The notes: generated by a model not told the origin, from the sequence alone. A DNA stretch of 64,000 nucleotides from Opitutaceae bacterium BACL24 MAG-120322-bin51 (GCA_905182435.1 CAJJBN010000004.1:1-64000); one strand, 5' to 3'; counted from the first letter of the stretch, positions 49,527 to 59,866 are shown. Numbers and translations: made by a program.

Positions 49527-51359
49527 GTGGCCCGCATTGCGCAAAAATCAGTCGAAACGATCAAGCACCAGGTAAATTTGGTGGATCTCGTGTCTCCCTA
49601 CGTCGAACTCAAGCGAGCTGGTAGTTCATGGAAAGGTCTCAGCCCGTTTACTCAGGAGAAGACCCCTTCGTTTTACGTCCACCCCGACCGCGGCTTCTAT
49701 AAATGCTTCAGTACCGGCGAAGGCGGCGACTGCTTCACCTTCATCATGAAGGTCGAGAACCTCGAATTCCCTGAAGCCATCGAGTTCATTGCTAAGAAGT
49801 TTAACATCACCCTCGAATACGAAGCCGGTGGCCCGTCCCGCGAAGAAATGTCGCTGCGCAAGCAAATCTTCGAAATCCATGAACTCGCCACGACTTGGTT
49901 TCACCAGCAATTCATTGAGTCCGAAGAAGCCACACCCGTGCGCAAATATTGGCAAGATCAACGCGGCTTCACGATGGAGACCGCAGATGAAGTCAAAATA
50001 GGCTATGCGCCCGTCGCACGTAATGCACTCGCGCTCTATTTTAAGGAGCGCGGCATCCCCGCCGCAGCAATGCGGCAAAGCGGATTGTTCTTTGCCCGCG
50101 ACAACGAAAACTTTCACGACAATTTCAAATCACGCTTCCGCGGTCGCCTGATGGTGCCGATTCGCGATGTGCAAGGGCGCGTCGTCGCCTTTACCGCGCG
50201 TCAACTAGAGCAGACCCCGGCAGACGATCCAGCCCGCGAAGCCAAATACGTCAACTCCCCCGAAACGCAGATCTTCCACAAAGGCCGCATCCTGTTCGGC
50301 ATGGATCACGCCCGCACGCATCTCAAAGAAGGCGGCAGCTTCCTTCTCGTTGAAGGTCAACTCGACGCGATTCGCTGCTGGTCCGTCGGCCTGCACACCG
50401 CGGTCGCCCCACAGGGCACCGCAATCACCGACGACCAACTCCATCTGATGCGGCGCTACCAGCCCAATACCGTCGAATGTTTATTGGATGGCGACAAAGC
50501 AGGCCGCAAAGCGGCCCTGCGCGCCCTCCCGCTAGCCTTCAAGGCCGGCCTCGAGTTCCGCTATCTATTGCTGCCGGAAAAAGCCGACCCCGACGACTTA
50601 CTGCGTCAGCACGGCGCCGCCGCACTCGAACCGCTGCGCGCAAACTCAAAAAGTGCCATCGAGCTGGCGGTCTCCGAAAGCCTCCCCGAAGACCGCGCCC
50701 CCAGCACCAACGAGAAAACCACTGCCCTACGCAACGTCTTCGATCTATTACAGCACGTCCCTTCCGAGGTTGCTCGCGAAGATTACATAAAGACCGCCTC
50801 AAAGCTTCTAAATGTCGATTCACACGCCGCACTGGTTGATTTTAAAAAATCCCCAACGCCTCAGGCGTACAACTCAGGTCAGAATCAGCAAAAACCCACC
50901 AAAAAAGTCAGTACAGACACGCTATTGACAGACGGGACATGGGAGCTACTTTGGCTCGTTCTACACTTTCCCGAACACAGCGCAGCAATCTCAGAAATAA
51001 TTGATTACGATTGGATTAATAGCACATCGCCAGCCGGCCGTCTCCTCAAACGCATCCTCGCCGAACTGCGCGAAGGATTGATTGAAAATACTTCAAATAT
51101 CGAAAATCTCATCGACACGATTGAAGACCGTCAACTAATGGCTGACCTTCACTCTAGAGACCTAGACGTTGAAGCGGACTTAGCGGAACATCAAATCAAC
51201 AACTACCTTAACTTTCTCTACAACAATTACTTAAAAAATCGACTTAATACTCTAAGGCAAACAGTCGCCAACGCATCGCCCGAAGATCAACTAGGCCTCA
51301 TGCGTAAGGTAAAAGCCGCTGGCAACGAACTTGCCGCACCACACCAGCTCAAAATTTAA
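49527..51359 (+). CDS. dnaG: DNA primase
   Basis: DnaG makes RNA primers at the replication fork. The 610-residue protein has the N-terminal CHC2-type region, the RNA polymerase core with [13 protein letters not shown], the [12 protein letters not shown] block, the TOPRIM acidic residues in [13 protein letters not shown] and [15 protein letters not shown], and a helical DnaB-binding end. The zinc-binding module is degenerate: the usual CPFH is SPFT (39-42), and of the second CxxC only Cys60 remains (CFST). This resembles Bacteroidota primases. The start is GTG at 49527. rpoD follows after 37 bp, a dnaG-rpoD pair as in the macromolecular synthesis operon. Confidence 0.95.
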   Translation: MARIAQKSVETIKHQVNLVDLVSPYVELKRAGSSWKGLSPFTQEKTPSFYVHPDRGFYKCFSTGEGGDCFTFIMKVENLEFPEAIEFIAKKFNITLEYEAGGPSREEMSLRKQIFEIHELATTWFHQQFIESEEATPVRKYWQDQRGFTMETADEVKIGYAPVARNALALYFKERGIPAAAMRQSGLFFARDNENFHDNFKSRFRGRLMVPIRDVQGRVVAFTARQLEQTPADDPAREAKYVNSPETQIFHKGRILFGMDHARTHLKEGGSFLLVEGQLDAIRCWSVGLHTAVAPQGTAITDDQLHLMRRYQPNTVECLLDGDKAGRKAALRALPLAFKAGLEFRYLLLPEKADPDDLLRQHGAAALEPLRANSKSAIELAVSESLPEDRAPSTNEKTTALRNVFDLLQHVPSEVAREDYIKTASKLLNVDSHAALVDFKKSPTPQAYNSGQNQQKPTKKVSTDTLLTDGTWELLWLVLHFPEHSAAISEIIDYDWINSTSPAGRLLKRILAELREGLIENTSNIENLIDTIEDRQLMADLHSRDLDVEADLAEHQINNYLNFLYNNYLKNRLNTLRQTVANASPEDQLGLMRKVKAAGNELAAPHQLKI

Positions 51360-51396
51360 ACAAAGTCGTTCCCTTTCCAAGCAACCACACCACATT

Positions 51397-53557
51397 ATGT
51401 CCGCAGCGAAAAAAACCACCGCAAAAAAAACAGTGACCAAGAAAGCCGCCGCAAAAAAAGCGCCAGCCAAAAAAGTCGCGAAGAACAAGGCACCTGCTAA
51501 AAAAGCGCCGGCCAAAAAAAGCGCCGCTAAAAAAGCGCCAGCCAAAAAAGTGCCAGCGAAGAAGGTTACGGTAAAGAAGGTTACGGTAAAGAAGGTCGCA
51601 GCAAAGAAGGTCGCAGCGAAGAAGGTTACGGTAAAGAAGGTCGCAGCAAAAAAGGTCGCAGCAAAAAAGGTTACGGTAAAGAAGGTCGCAGCAAAGAAGG
51701 TTACGGTAAAGAAGGTCGGCAAAGAAGGTCGCAGCAAAGAAGGTTACGGTAAAGAAGGTCGCAGCAAAAAAGACTCCCACCAGCAAAACACCCACCAAGA
51801 AGGTAGTCACAGCAGAAGAGATTAAGAGAGAGATCGAAAAGGCTGCACCTAAAAAGCGCAAACTCTCCGCCAAAGCACAGGAGAAGCTGAACGAGCGTAT
51901 CCGCAACCTGATCCGACTTTCCAAAGAGCAGAGCTTCCTTACCTACAAGGACATCAACGAAGCTTTGCCCGATAGCGTCAGCAATCCTGACGAAATCGAA
52001 AACATCATTTCCATCCTGCAAAATCTCGAAGTCGAGATCCTCGACGACACCGAAGTCGAAGCCTTCAAGGCCCGCCAAGAAGAGACTGAAGAGAAAGAAG
52101 TCCGCACCTCTCAAAACGACATCCTCGACGACCCTGTTCGGATGTATCTCAAGCAAATGGGCCAAGTGCCGTTGCTGACCCGCGAGGAAGAAGTCGCCAT
52201 CTCCAAGCGTATCGAGAAGGCCGAACTGCGCGCACAAGATGCTCTCTTCTCCACTGCACTGACGCTCGAGTTTCAAAACAACATCGTTCAAAAGCTACTC
52301 AATCGCGAAGAACGCTTCGACCGCGTCGTACTCGACAAAAAGATCGAGAGTCGCGAAATCTATTTCAACAGCCTACCAAAGCTGCTCGAACAAGCACACA
52401 AACTCGGCGAGCGTATCTACGCGGCATGGGACAGCCAACTCAAAGCAGCTGACGAAGGCAACGGCCCGAACGAGAAGCGCTCTCGCACTCGTATGAAAAA
52501 ATACGAGACCGAGTTGCGCCTTGTGCTCCGTAAATACTGCCTCAAGCTCAAGGTTTTTGAAGATTTCCTCAGCAACCTGACTCCGGTCTATCGCGAAATC
52601 ATCGATCTCTATGACGATCTCGAATCTGCCGACAAGGTAGCCACTCGTCGCAAGAAGAAGGTCGACATCAATGTAACCGAGAAACGCCTCGGCGAACTCA
52701 CCACTGAGTTCAAGATGGATGCACGCGAGTTCATGGAGATCATCCGCGAAGTGCGAGTCGGTATGCGTCAAGCACACAAAGCCAAGACTGAGATGGTCGA
52801 AGCCAACCTGCGCCTCGTGATCTCGATCGCGAAGAAATACACCAACCGTGGCCTCTCATTCCTCGACTTGATTCAAGAAGGCAACATGGGCCTCATGAAA
52901 GCGGTTGAGAAATTCGAATACCGCCGCGGCTACAAATTCTCCACCTATGCCACATGGTGGATTCGCCAAGCGATTACTCGCTCCATCGCCGATCAGGCCC
53001 GCACCATTCGTATTCCGGTGCACATGATCGAGACCCTCAATAAGGTCATGCAGGTGCAGAAGCAACTTCTCCAAGAGCTTGGCCACGAGCCAACTGCCGA
53101 GGAAGTCGCCGACGAAATGAACCTGCCGATCGAGCGTGTGCAGTCTATCATGAAGATGGCGCAACAGCCGATTTCGCTGCAAAGCCCAGTGGGTGACTCC
53201 GACGACACCAACTTCGGTGACTTCATTGAAGATAAGGGAGCCGAGAATCCTTACGATATGACCGCGTATAGCCTTTTACGCGAAAAAATCACCGACGTCC
53301 TCGACAGCTTGACTGAGCGGGAGCGCAAGGTGCTCTCACTCCGCTTCGGCCTCGCCGATGGCTACTCGCGAACACTCGAAGAGGTCGGCCGCCAGTTTAA
53401 GGTGACCCGTGAGCGCATCCGGCAGATCGAAGCCAAAGCGCTCCGTAAAATGCGCCACCCGACCCGTATTCGCCAACTGCATGGTTTCTTCGAAGGCGAC
53501 ATCAATCTCGAAAAACCAGGCATGGACAGCCTCAAACGCGAGAACGCAAAAAAATAA
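51397..53557 (+). CDS. rpoD: Primary RNA polymerase sigma factor with lysine-rich N-terminal tail (one frameshift)
   Basis: This is the housekeeping sigma-70 factor. Residues 1 to about 145 are a highly basic tail of [14 protein letters not shown] units, like histone H1 or HU tails. Region 1.1 begins near [20 protein letters not shown]. Region 1.2 has [20 protein letters not shown]. Region 2 has [19 protein letters not shown] and [10 protein letters not shown]. Region 3 follows, and region 4.2 shows [21 protein letters not shown] 2-bp deletion near 51718 breaks the frame inside the tail. Shifting it restores [14 protein letters not shown], then [11 protein letters not shown], and joins region 1.1. 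Corrected length is about 720 residues. The ATG at 51397 has no Shine-Dalgarno sequence. Confidence 0.93.
51400..51770 (+). repeat. 15-bp tandem repeats encoding the RpoD tail
   Basis: Units of 15 bp, AAGAAGGTCGCAGCA and AAGAAGGTTACGGTA, alternate through 51556-51770, preceded by older diverged AAAAAAGCGCCAGCC-type units. The near-identity of the later units indicates recent expansion, and the repeat is a likely site for length variation and assembly errors. Confidence 0.85.
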
Positions 53558-53597
53558 ACAACCCATCTAACTAGCTCCCCTTTTATTTAAGCCATCT

Positions 53598-54002
53598 ATG
53601 CGTTTACATTCTTTACTCCTCGCCGCCTTCAGTTGTGCGCTTGCTTTGATCCTGGCAGGATGTGGCGGCCCTAATGGGGTGCGCATCACCGAAGGTCAAA
53701 GACGCGAAACCGCGCCCATGATCACTGACAAAGAGCCAATGATCGTGCACATCGATCTATTTGAACGTATCGCGACCATCCGCAATGGCATGGCTCTGGG
53801 CGATGAGTTTCTCATCACCAGCAACTATGCAGGTGTGGAAACTGCGGTGCTTAAAGCACGCCCTAGTAGTTTGAGCGAAACACTGTTAACCGCCGACATC
53901 CTCGAAGGTGACCCGAAAATCAATAATACGGTCAAGACCGCAGACAGCGCTCGAGATATCGAGCTCGCAAAAATCTATCGCAATCTCGACCAAGAAAACT
54001 AA
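53598..54002 (+). CDS. Small lipoprotein of unknown function
   Basis: The 134-residue product has a lipoprotein signal with the lipobox LILAGCGGP (Cys about residue 22). The mature part of about 110 residues looks like a compact beta-rich domain (VHIDLFERIATIRNGMALGDEFLITS, then AVLKARPSSLSETLLTADIL), which may be OB- or SH3-like. I do not recognise the family. It lies 40 bp after rpoD and 23 bp before tatA in the same direction. It is probably in their transcript. Confidence 0.78.
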   Translation: MRLHSLLLAAFSCALALILAGCGGPNGVRITEGQRRETAPMITDKEPMIVHIDLFERIATIRNGMALGDEFLITSNYAGVETAVLKARPSSLSETLLTADILEGDPKINNTVKTADSARDIELAKIYRNLDQEN

Positions 54003-54025
54003 TATATAGTTAGCCCAGTTTACTT

Positions 54026-54334
54026 ATGAATATTCAACTCTTAGCATTCATCCAGAATCTCCGGGCACCGGAGCTGATTCTCATTTTTCTAGTCGTCCTG
54101 CTTCTGTTCGGAGCAAAACGCCTACCTGAACTCTTCAAGTCTTTCGGGAAATCGATTAAAGAATTCAAGAAAGCGACATCTGACATCGAAAATGATGTTC
54201 GCAATGCGATGGACGCCGAAGATGAACCAACGCATAGCCCACAGGCAGAAAGCAAACAAGTCGAAGCCAGCACCACAGCAGTCGAAGCCCCGAAGAGCGA
54301 CGAAACAACTGAGAGCAAAAAAGAAGACGCTTAA
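54026..54334 (+). CDS. tatA: Sec-independent translocase subunit TatA/E
   Basis: TatA oligomers form the membrane-weakening pore of twin-arginine export. The 102-residue product has one N-terminal helix (PELILIFLVVLLLFGAKRLP, about residues 14-33), the hinge and the amphipathic helix (ELFKSFGKSIKEFKKATSDI). An acidic, low-complexity tail follows. The Glu at the start of the helix and the FGxKxLP motif are standard. No tatB or tatC is nearby. Its likely customers include the DUF1501 protein of this window. A terminator follows. Confidence 0.93.
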   Translation: MNIQLLAFIQNLRAPELILIFLVVLLLFGAKRLPELFKSFGKSIKEFKKATSDIENDVRNAMDAEDEPTHSPQAESKQVEASTTAVEAPKSDETTESKKEDA

Positions 54335-54357
54335 CCCACATCTACAAGACATTGAAC

Positions 54358-54390
54358 AAAAGGGCGCATCGTAACGGATACGCCCTTTTT
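54358..54390 (+). terminator. Rho-independent terminator after tatA
   Basis: AAAAGGGCG (54358-54366) pairs with CGCCCTTTT (54381-54389), with a further ATC/GAT pair inside. Five T residues end it. It lies 24 bp after the tatA stop. Confidence 0.9.
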
Positions 54391-54493
54391 GTGTCAGCAC
54401 AGCATAAGTATCTATAGGCCCGAGCATTGATTATACTTGTGAAGCCTCTCGGAGTTCCAACAGTTCCTAATCAAAACCAACACCTCGACTTAT

Positions 54494-56032
54494 ATGATCA
54501 GCCACCTCCCCTGCCGCCTCCTCACCCTACTTCCATTTTTCGCCAGCACCTCATGGGCCAGTGAGCTGTCACTTGACGATAAAATTAATGATGCGGTGGC
54601 TCCAGCGACTTCGTGGATTTTTAAGATCATCTTTTTCACCGCATTCAAGGTCGGTGAAATCGAAGTCCCATTTATTCTCATCTGGCTCGCAGGCACCGCG
54701 ATTTTCCTGACGGTCTACTTCAAATTCATTAATATCACCTCCTTCGGACTGGCCCTACGCACAGTGCGAGGGAAATACTCGAAGCCCACAGACCCGGGCG
54801 AGATCACCCACTTCCAAGCGCTCACTGCGGCACTCTCTGCAACCGTCGGACTAGGTAATATCGCCGGCGTTGCGATTGCTATCTCTAAAGGAGGCCCTGG
54901 AGCTGCGTTCTGGATGGTCGTCCTCGGTCTAATAGGTATGACGACTAAATTTGCCGAATGCACACTTGGCGTCCGCTACCGCGACATCGACGCGAATGGC
55001 AAAGTAAGCGGTGGGCCAATGAAGTATCTAAAGAAAGGCCTAGCAGAGCGCGGCCTCGGAAAGTTAGGCGCAGTGCTCGCAGTGGTATTTGCAGTGCTCT
55101 GTGTCGGCGCCTCTCTAGGTGGCGGCAACATGTTTCAAATCAACCAAGCCTGTTCGCAATTCGTAGAAATCAGTGGTGGCAGTGAAAGTATTTTGGCCGA
55201 GTATCGATGGGTCTTCGGGGCTGTCATCGCAGTGCTAGTCGGCGTAGTCATCATCGGTGGGATTACGCGTATCGCAAATGTCACCTCGCGATTAGTCCCT
55301 TTGATGTGCTTCACCTACATTCTCGGAGCGATCGCCGTGCTCGCGACACACATGGATAAGATCCCAGCAGCAATCAGCTTGATCGTGAGCACAGCCTTCA
55401 CGCCAGACGCGTATGTCGGTGGCTTGATTGGTGCGATGCTCGTCGGCATCCAACGTGGCTCATTTTCAAATGAAGCCGGCATCGGCTCAGCACCCATCGC
55501 ACACGCAGCCGTCAAAACCAGCAAACCTGCAAGTGAAGGCATCGTCGCCCTGCTAGAACCATTCATCGACACTGTCGTGGTCTGCTCGATGACAGCTCTG
55601 GTGATTGTCATCACTGGTAATTATGGTGAAGCATTGAGCGGTTCGAGTACTAGCGAAGGCATTGCAATCACATCACAAGCGTTTGCCTCCGTGATCACTT
55701 GGTTTCCTTTCGTCCTCTTTATCGCAGTCACCCTGTTTGCCTTTTCTACGCTCATCTCATGGTCCTATTATGGCCAACAAGCGTGGGCCTGCCTGTTCGG
55801 CACAAGCAAGCCAGCAGACCTCTCTTATAAATTCTTGTTTTTGCTCTGCATCGTCCTCGGTGCGTCGATGTCGCTCGGAGCCGTCACAGACTTCTCCGAC
55901 GGAATGCTTCTGGGGATGTGCTTCCCGAATCTAATCGGCGTCTATCTACTTCTCCCTGTGATTAAAGAAGAGTTGCTCTCTTTCCGTAAGCACGCCGCCG
56001 AAATTGACAGCGCTACTCGACCTGCAAAATAA
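54494..56032 (+). CDS. Alanine/glycine:cation symporter (AGCS family)
   Basis: AGCS transporters import alanine or glycine with Na+ or H+ across the inner membrane. The 512-residue product starts with a short hydrophobic segment (residues 5-20) that may be a signal or first helix. The signature GLGNIAGVAIAISKGGPGAAFWM follows at about residue 120. Later blocks are KFAECTLGVRYRD, RGSFSNEAGIGSAPIAHAA and ALVIVITGNYGEAL. About eleven membrane helices can be counted. Alanine is the usual substrate, but this cannot be read from sequence. Its 3' end overlaps that of the convergent methyltransferase gene by 20 bp. Confidence 0.93.
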   Translation: MISHLPCRLLTLLPFFASTSWASELSLDDKINDAVAPATSWIFKIIFFTAFKVGEIEVPFILIWLAGTAIFLTVYFKFINITSFGLALRTVRGKYSKPTDPGEITHFQALTAALSATVGLGNIAGVAIAISKGGPGAAFWMVVLGLIGMTTKFAECTLGVRYRDIDANGKVSGGPMKYLKKGLAERGLGKLGAVLAVVFAVLCVGASLGGGNMFQINQACSQFVEISGGSESILAEYRWVFGAVIAVLVGVVIIGGITRIANVTSRLVPLMCFTYILGAIAVLATHMDKIPAAISLIVSTAFTPDAYVGGLIGAMLVGIQRGSFSNEAGIGSAPIAHAAVKTSKPASEGIVALLEPFIDTVVVCSMTALVIVITGNYGEALSGSSTSEGIAITSQAFASVITWFPFVLFIAVTLFAFSTLISWSYYGQQAWACLFGTSKPADLSYKFLFLLCIVLGASMSLGAVTDFSDGMLLGMCFPNLIGVYLLLPVIKEELLSFRKHAAEIDSATRPAK

Positions 56033-57161
56033 GCCCCTTTAAAATATTTGCTTCCGGGAAATTCAGTAGTGTCGGAAAGTCAAACGGTTGCCCCGTCCGA
56101 GCGAAGATTCGACCTTCGCGGCCGACTTCAGCAGCCGCAATCGACACCAGGCGCTCGAAGGCTTCCAGTGTAATCGACTCTGACCGGCAATACGTCGCCA
56201 ACACGCCGCCTGCAGGTAAGCAACGAAATGCGCTGACGTGCAACTGCTTCAAGGCATCAAGATCTGCTGCCATTTCACTCGGCGGATCAAGTATGATACA
56301 GTCGAAATCCCCAACCGTGCGCTCCGCTAGAAACGCCGCAGCATCACAATCAATCGTTTCGATGAAGCACTCATTACGCTGCGCATTGGCGCCGATGGCC
56401 TTCACGCAGGTCTCTGAAAGATCGGTGGCGACCACATGCTCAGCGCCCGCACGTAGCGCTTGCATCGCGAAGGCTCCGGAGTGCGAAAATGCATCGAGCA
56501 CCACACGCCCCTCACAGAGACTACCAACGAGCGAATGTTGCTCGCGTTGATCCAAAAAGAAACGTGGCTTCTGCGGCTGCATCAAATCAAGTCGATAACT
56601 GAGCTCATCAATTTCAACCCAACGGCCCTTTAAATTATTACCACTTAATGTACGCACGTCACGCTCGAGGCCATAAGCAGCTCGACTTTCGCAATCATTG
56701 AGAAAAACAATTTCCTGAGGCGCGAGGTGCTCTTTCAACAGTTCTGCGATCATATTGAGATGTGCGTCTGTCGCCGCGGTCTCAGCGGTAATAGTCAGCA
56801 CGTCTCCATACTTCTCCACAATCAGCCCGGGTAAATAATCCGCATCGGAGCTGATGAGCCGCTGGCAGTCGCTCTCACCACGACGGCCCAGCGCTTCTTG
56901 CATCGCATCGGCGATATAGCTCTCATCAAACGCCACCGCCTCGGCCCAGCTAAAACGCCGCCACGCGGCCGTCAGATTGCGACGATCGAAAATACCGCTG
57001 CCCAGCACATGACCATCCGCGGCAATCAAGGTCGCCGCGTTGCCATCAACCAGCACCGAATCCGCCAGATTCAAATCGGCCAATCTAACCCAAGGATGCC
57101 CAAACGCGCCCTCTGCTACAGGGCGCTTTAAACGGAGCACGTTTTCCTTAAAAATATCCAT
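56013..57161 (-). CDS. Class I SAM-dependent rRNA methyltransferase (RlmI-like)
   Basis: The 382-residue protein matches the RlmI/RlmK-type architecture. A PUA-like N-terminus (LKRPVAEGAFGHPWVRLADL) is followed by a linker with LISSDADYLPGLIVEKYGDVL. The Rossmann methyltransferase domain follows, with VVLDAFSHSGAFAMQALRAG as the SAM motif and DCIILDPPS as the catalytic motif. RlmI methylates C1962 of 23S rNA; identity of the target here is inferred. The tail after DPPS lacks the usual Phe-Ala-Lys run, having EMAADL instead. It lies 12 bp downstream of lptG in the same direction. Confidence 0.88.
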   Translation of the reverse strand: MDIFKENVLRLKRPVAEGAFGHPWVRLADLNLADSVLVDGNAATLIAADGHVLGSGIFDRRNLTAAWRRFSWAEAVAFDESYIADAMQEALGRRGESDCQRLISSDADYLPGLIVEKYGDVLTITAETAATDAHLNMIAELLKEHLAPQEIVFLNDCESRAAYGLERDVRTLSGNNLKGRWVEIDELSYRLDLMQPQKPRFFLDQREQHSLVGSLCEGRVVLDAFSHSGAFAMQALRAGAEHVVATDLSETCVKAIGANAQRNECFIETIDCDAAAFLAERTVGDFDCIILDPPSEMAADLDALKQLHVSAFRCLPAGGVLATYCRSESITLEAFERLVSIAAAEVGREGRIFARTGQPFDFPTLLNFPEANILKGLILQVE

Positions 57162-57173
57162 AAATACTAAAAA

Positions 57174-58292
57174 CTAGCGCGCTTGCCGAAAGAGCCAAGC
57201 TCCAGCAGCAAACATGACTAGGTTCGGTAACCAAGCTGCCAACAGTGCTGGAATCATCTGCCGATCCCCTAAGATCGTCGCAATACTGATCAACACATAA
57301 AAGATCAGAAAATAGCCCATGCACTTAGAAATCCCTATCATTGGATTGGTCCGCACGCCAGAAACAGCAAACGGCACCGCTAATCCAACGACGACCAAGC
57401 AACTAAAGGGCGCGGCTAATAGCGAAAAATACCGTACCAAATACGCGTGCACGACAGGATTTTCTTCGGGTGGCACGGTCTCGATAATACGGCGTAATTC
57501 AAACAACGACAGCCCCTTCGGATCTTTATGCAACGCCAGCATTAAACTTGGATCTTCGTGAAACTCCTCAAAGCTCTTTTCCTTGAAAGGAATGGTGCGC
57601 ATCGGGTCGCCCGTTTCGGGATCAAGTATCAGCTCCCGGCCATTCAGAAACACCCAATAGCCCTGCGTATCATCAAAATACGCCTCACTGGCCGAAATTC
57701 GGTTCAATTCCTGACCATCCTCGTCACGCGTGTGCACATTCACACCAAGGCCAAGCCAAGCGCGCTCACTAAAACGATCCATGAACCACAGACGCCCATC
57801 TTTACGATTATCAAAGCCTAAATTATAGACCAGGCCCTGCTGCTTAATCGCTGCAGCATCTTCCTGCGCGGCCGCATATTCTAGGTTGTCAAAAAATGTG
57901 CGCGCACGCTCCACCGAATAGGGCACGACTGACGCTGTTAGATAAAACAACAATCCGGAGAGCGCAAATCCCGCTATCCATAGCGAACGACTGATGCGAA
58001 ACAGCCCAGCTCCAGAAGCACGCATCGCGGTAATCTCATTATTACTATGCAAGGTGCCGAGCGAAAACAACAGCGATACCAAAAACACAATCGGCAAAAT
58101 CGCAGGCAAATAGGTAGGCAGCACCAACATGTAATAAAACACCACTTCACCAAAACTCGCTCCCATCTCCAAGAGGTCCGGCAGGCTGTCATACATATTC
58201 TGAAGAATCAAGATGCCGACAATCACACCGAGTGTCAGTGCAAAGCCCACCGCCCATTCCTTTAAAACATATCGATCAATCAAAGACATCAT
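57174..58292 (-). CDS. lptG: LPS export permease LptF/LptG family (LptG-like)
   Basis: LptF and LptG pair with the LptB ATPase to extract LPS from the inner membrane. The 372-residue product has six membrane helices, three before and three after a periplasmic beta-jellyroll (about residues 130-270). The N-terminus SLIDRYVLKEWAVGFALTLG and the block LHSNNEITAMRASGAGLFRI are characteristic of the YjgP/YjgQ family. Which of LptF or LptG it is cannot be settled from one copy. No partner gene is next to it. It fits lpxA and lpxB in this window as part of LPS biogenesis. Confidence 0.9.
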   Translation of the reverse strand: MMSLIDRYVLKEWAVGFALTLGVIVGILILQNMYDSLPDLLEMGASFGEVVFYYMLVLPTYLPAILPIVFLVSLLFSLGTLHSNNEITAMRASGAGLFRISRSLWIAGFALSGLLFYLTASVVPYSVERARTFFDNLEYAAAQEDAAAIKQQGLVYNLGFDNRKDGRLWFMDRFSERAWLGLGVNVHTRDEDGQELNRISASEAYFDDTQGYWVFLNGRELILDPETGDPMRTIPFKEKSFEEFHEDPSLMLALHKDPKGLSLFELRRIIETVPPEENPVVHAYLVRYFSLLAAPFSCLVVVGLAVPFAVSGVRTNPMIGISKCMGYFLIFYVLISIATILGDRQMIPALLAAWLPNLVMFAAGAWLFRQAR

Positions 58293-58392
58293 TGATGTTC
58301 TACGACAGATTGCCGCATAAAGTCACTCCGTTTGAGCAGATATTTTCAAACAAACCTGCCACAACACCATAAAACCGACAACGAGACTCGAT

Positions 58393-58575
58393 TCACACAC
58401 TAAAATCAGCAGCAAAGGCTTCGTATACTTCGCGAAACGCAGTCTCGATTGGAGCCGCGCATTGAGCCCAATCTGTCAGCTTGCCGTGATCGATCGCTGG
58501 CTCGATCACAGGATAGAACATAGACAAAAGCGTAAAACCAAGCTTACCCGCACTGCCTGCGACAAAATGAACCAT
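58393..58575 (-). CDS. Possible small protein after the glycosyltransferase gene
   Basis: A 60-codon frame from the ATG at 58575 reads MVHFVAGSAGKLGFTLLSMF and ends YEAFAADFSV. Its codon choice resembles real genes here, and the frame stays open upstream into the end of the glycosyltransferase gene. I recognise no family. It may be a true small gene or the remnant of a longer one; the evidence is composition only. Confidence 0.35.
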   Translation of the reverse strand: MVHFVAGSAGKLGFTLLSMFYPVIEPAIDHGKLTDWAQCAAPIETAFREVYEAFAADFSV

Positions 58576-58603
58576 CTTTTTCAGCGCTTCGATACCCTTC
58601 GCC

Positions 58604-59866
58604 TCACTCGCTAATTGAAGCAGACAGAAGTGCTTCGATTTGAGGCACCACAGCGTCGAGAGAATGCTGCGCTTGCAAATTTTCCATACATTTCTTTGCC
58701 ATGGCGCAACCGCCATCCTCAAGATCAATCATCCGTACCATTGCATCTGCCAATGCCTCGGCATCGCCCGCGTCATACAGCAGCGCGGTCTCACCATCTT
58801 CGGTGATTTCCTCGATGCCACCATCTCGGGCAAGAACAACCGGCAATCCTGAGAGCATCGCTTCCAGTGGAGTAATTGGAAATGGGTCATTGCAGCAACT
58901 GGTAAAGAGCAAAGCATCGTATTGCGAATATTTCGAAAGCAGCTCTCCAGGACGAATCCCCTGCATTCGCACCGAATCGCTCAAGCCCGAGGCATCAATT
59001 AAGTTACGCATCGCTCGCCGCCCGGTCGGCTCTCCCATCCCATAAAAGTCCAGCGAAACCTCGATACCGCGCTTCTTCAAGATACCGACTGCCCTCAGGG
59101 CGATCCCAGGGGCTTTCGCCGCATTCAGACGCCCAGCCCACATGAACTTACGAGCGCGCTGATAAGCAAATTTGAAAAGCAGCTGATTGGTATCCAGAGC
59201 AGGATACAGCACCGGCAGTGAAGCTGCTTGAACCAAGCCGTTAGCAACCAGATCATCACGCAAGCTCTCACTACAGATCGATGCATTCGATAGATCCAGA
59301 TCCGCGACCGTCCCGATCGGAAAGTGTCGTAAGCGTCGCCGCGCCGAACCGATCAATCGCAAATAGAACTGATAGCACTTCGAACGTAGGCTCTGGTTGC
59401 GTTGCCACCAGGTAAACCACGGGTCTAAGTCAAAGACATGCGGACTCAACCAATTGCCGTGCACGTCATAGACGATCGGAGTGCCCTGATCCTGAAGGCC
59501 CAACAAAAGTGACTTCGACACACCATGCATATTCCACACATAGACTACATCAGGCCGAAACCTATCCAGCCGTTGATACAACGCCCGAAGATTCGCCAGC
59601 TCTTGCTCATAAGTCGCCGCGTATGAGACGCCTAACCTGCATTCAATATCTTCAACATCATGCAGCTGTAACTGGCGGTACACTCCCTTCTGCCCGGGAA
59701 CTCCCATCGGTGGCATCCGGTGATTCGAGGTCAACACCTGCAGCTGATGGCCACGCTTCGACAAGGCAGCCACTACCTGTCGGCAACGAATATCATGTCC
59801 ATTCCCGCCTAGCGGTGGATATAAAGCGGTTAAAATTAGAATCTTCACTGTAGCGGAAATTGGCAC
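58604..59866 (-). CDS. Glycosyltransferase family 4
   Basis: GT4 enzymes transfer sugars with retention of configuration, typically in LPS, capsule or exopolysaccharide synthesis. The product of about 414-420 residues has the N-terminal GT-B half starting ILILTALYPPLGGNGHDIRC. The nucleotide-sugar half has FMWAGRLNAAKAPGIALRAV, the donor site PITPLEAMLSGLPVVLA and EITEDGETALLYDAGDAEAL. The second Glu of the E-x7-E motif is in GIEEITED. The start is either the ATG at 59866 or a GTG at 59848, which places the first strand at the usual distance. The gene lies beside lptG but in a separate unit, so an LPS role is only possible. Confidence 0.9.
   Translation of the reverse strand: MPISATVKILILTALYPPLGGNGHDIRCRQVVAALSKRGHQLQVLTSNHRMPPMGVPGQKGVYRQLQLHDVEDIECRLGVSYAATYEQELANLRALYQRLDRFRPDVVYVWNMHGVSKSLLLGLQDQGTPIVYDVHGNWLSPHVFDLDPWFTWWQRNQSLRSKCYQFYLRLIGSARRRLRHFPIGTVADLDLSNASICSESLRDDLVANGLVQAASLPVLYPALDTNQLLFKFAYQRARKFMWAGRLNAAKAPGIALRAVGILKKRGIEVSLDFYGMGEPTGRRAMRNLIDASGLSDSVRMQGIRPGELLSKYSQYDALLFTSCCNDPFPITPLEAMLSGLPVVLARDGGIEEITEDGETALLYDAGDAEALADAMVRMIDLEDGGCAMAKKCMENLQAQHSLDAVVPQIEALLSASISE

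Noticed and set aside
51291..51924. Two minus-strand frames rich in Phe, Thr and Leu across the RpoD tail
   Set aside because: They are the reverse reading of the AAGAAG-type lysine repeats. They have no start context or family, while the plus strand encodes the sigma factor.
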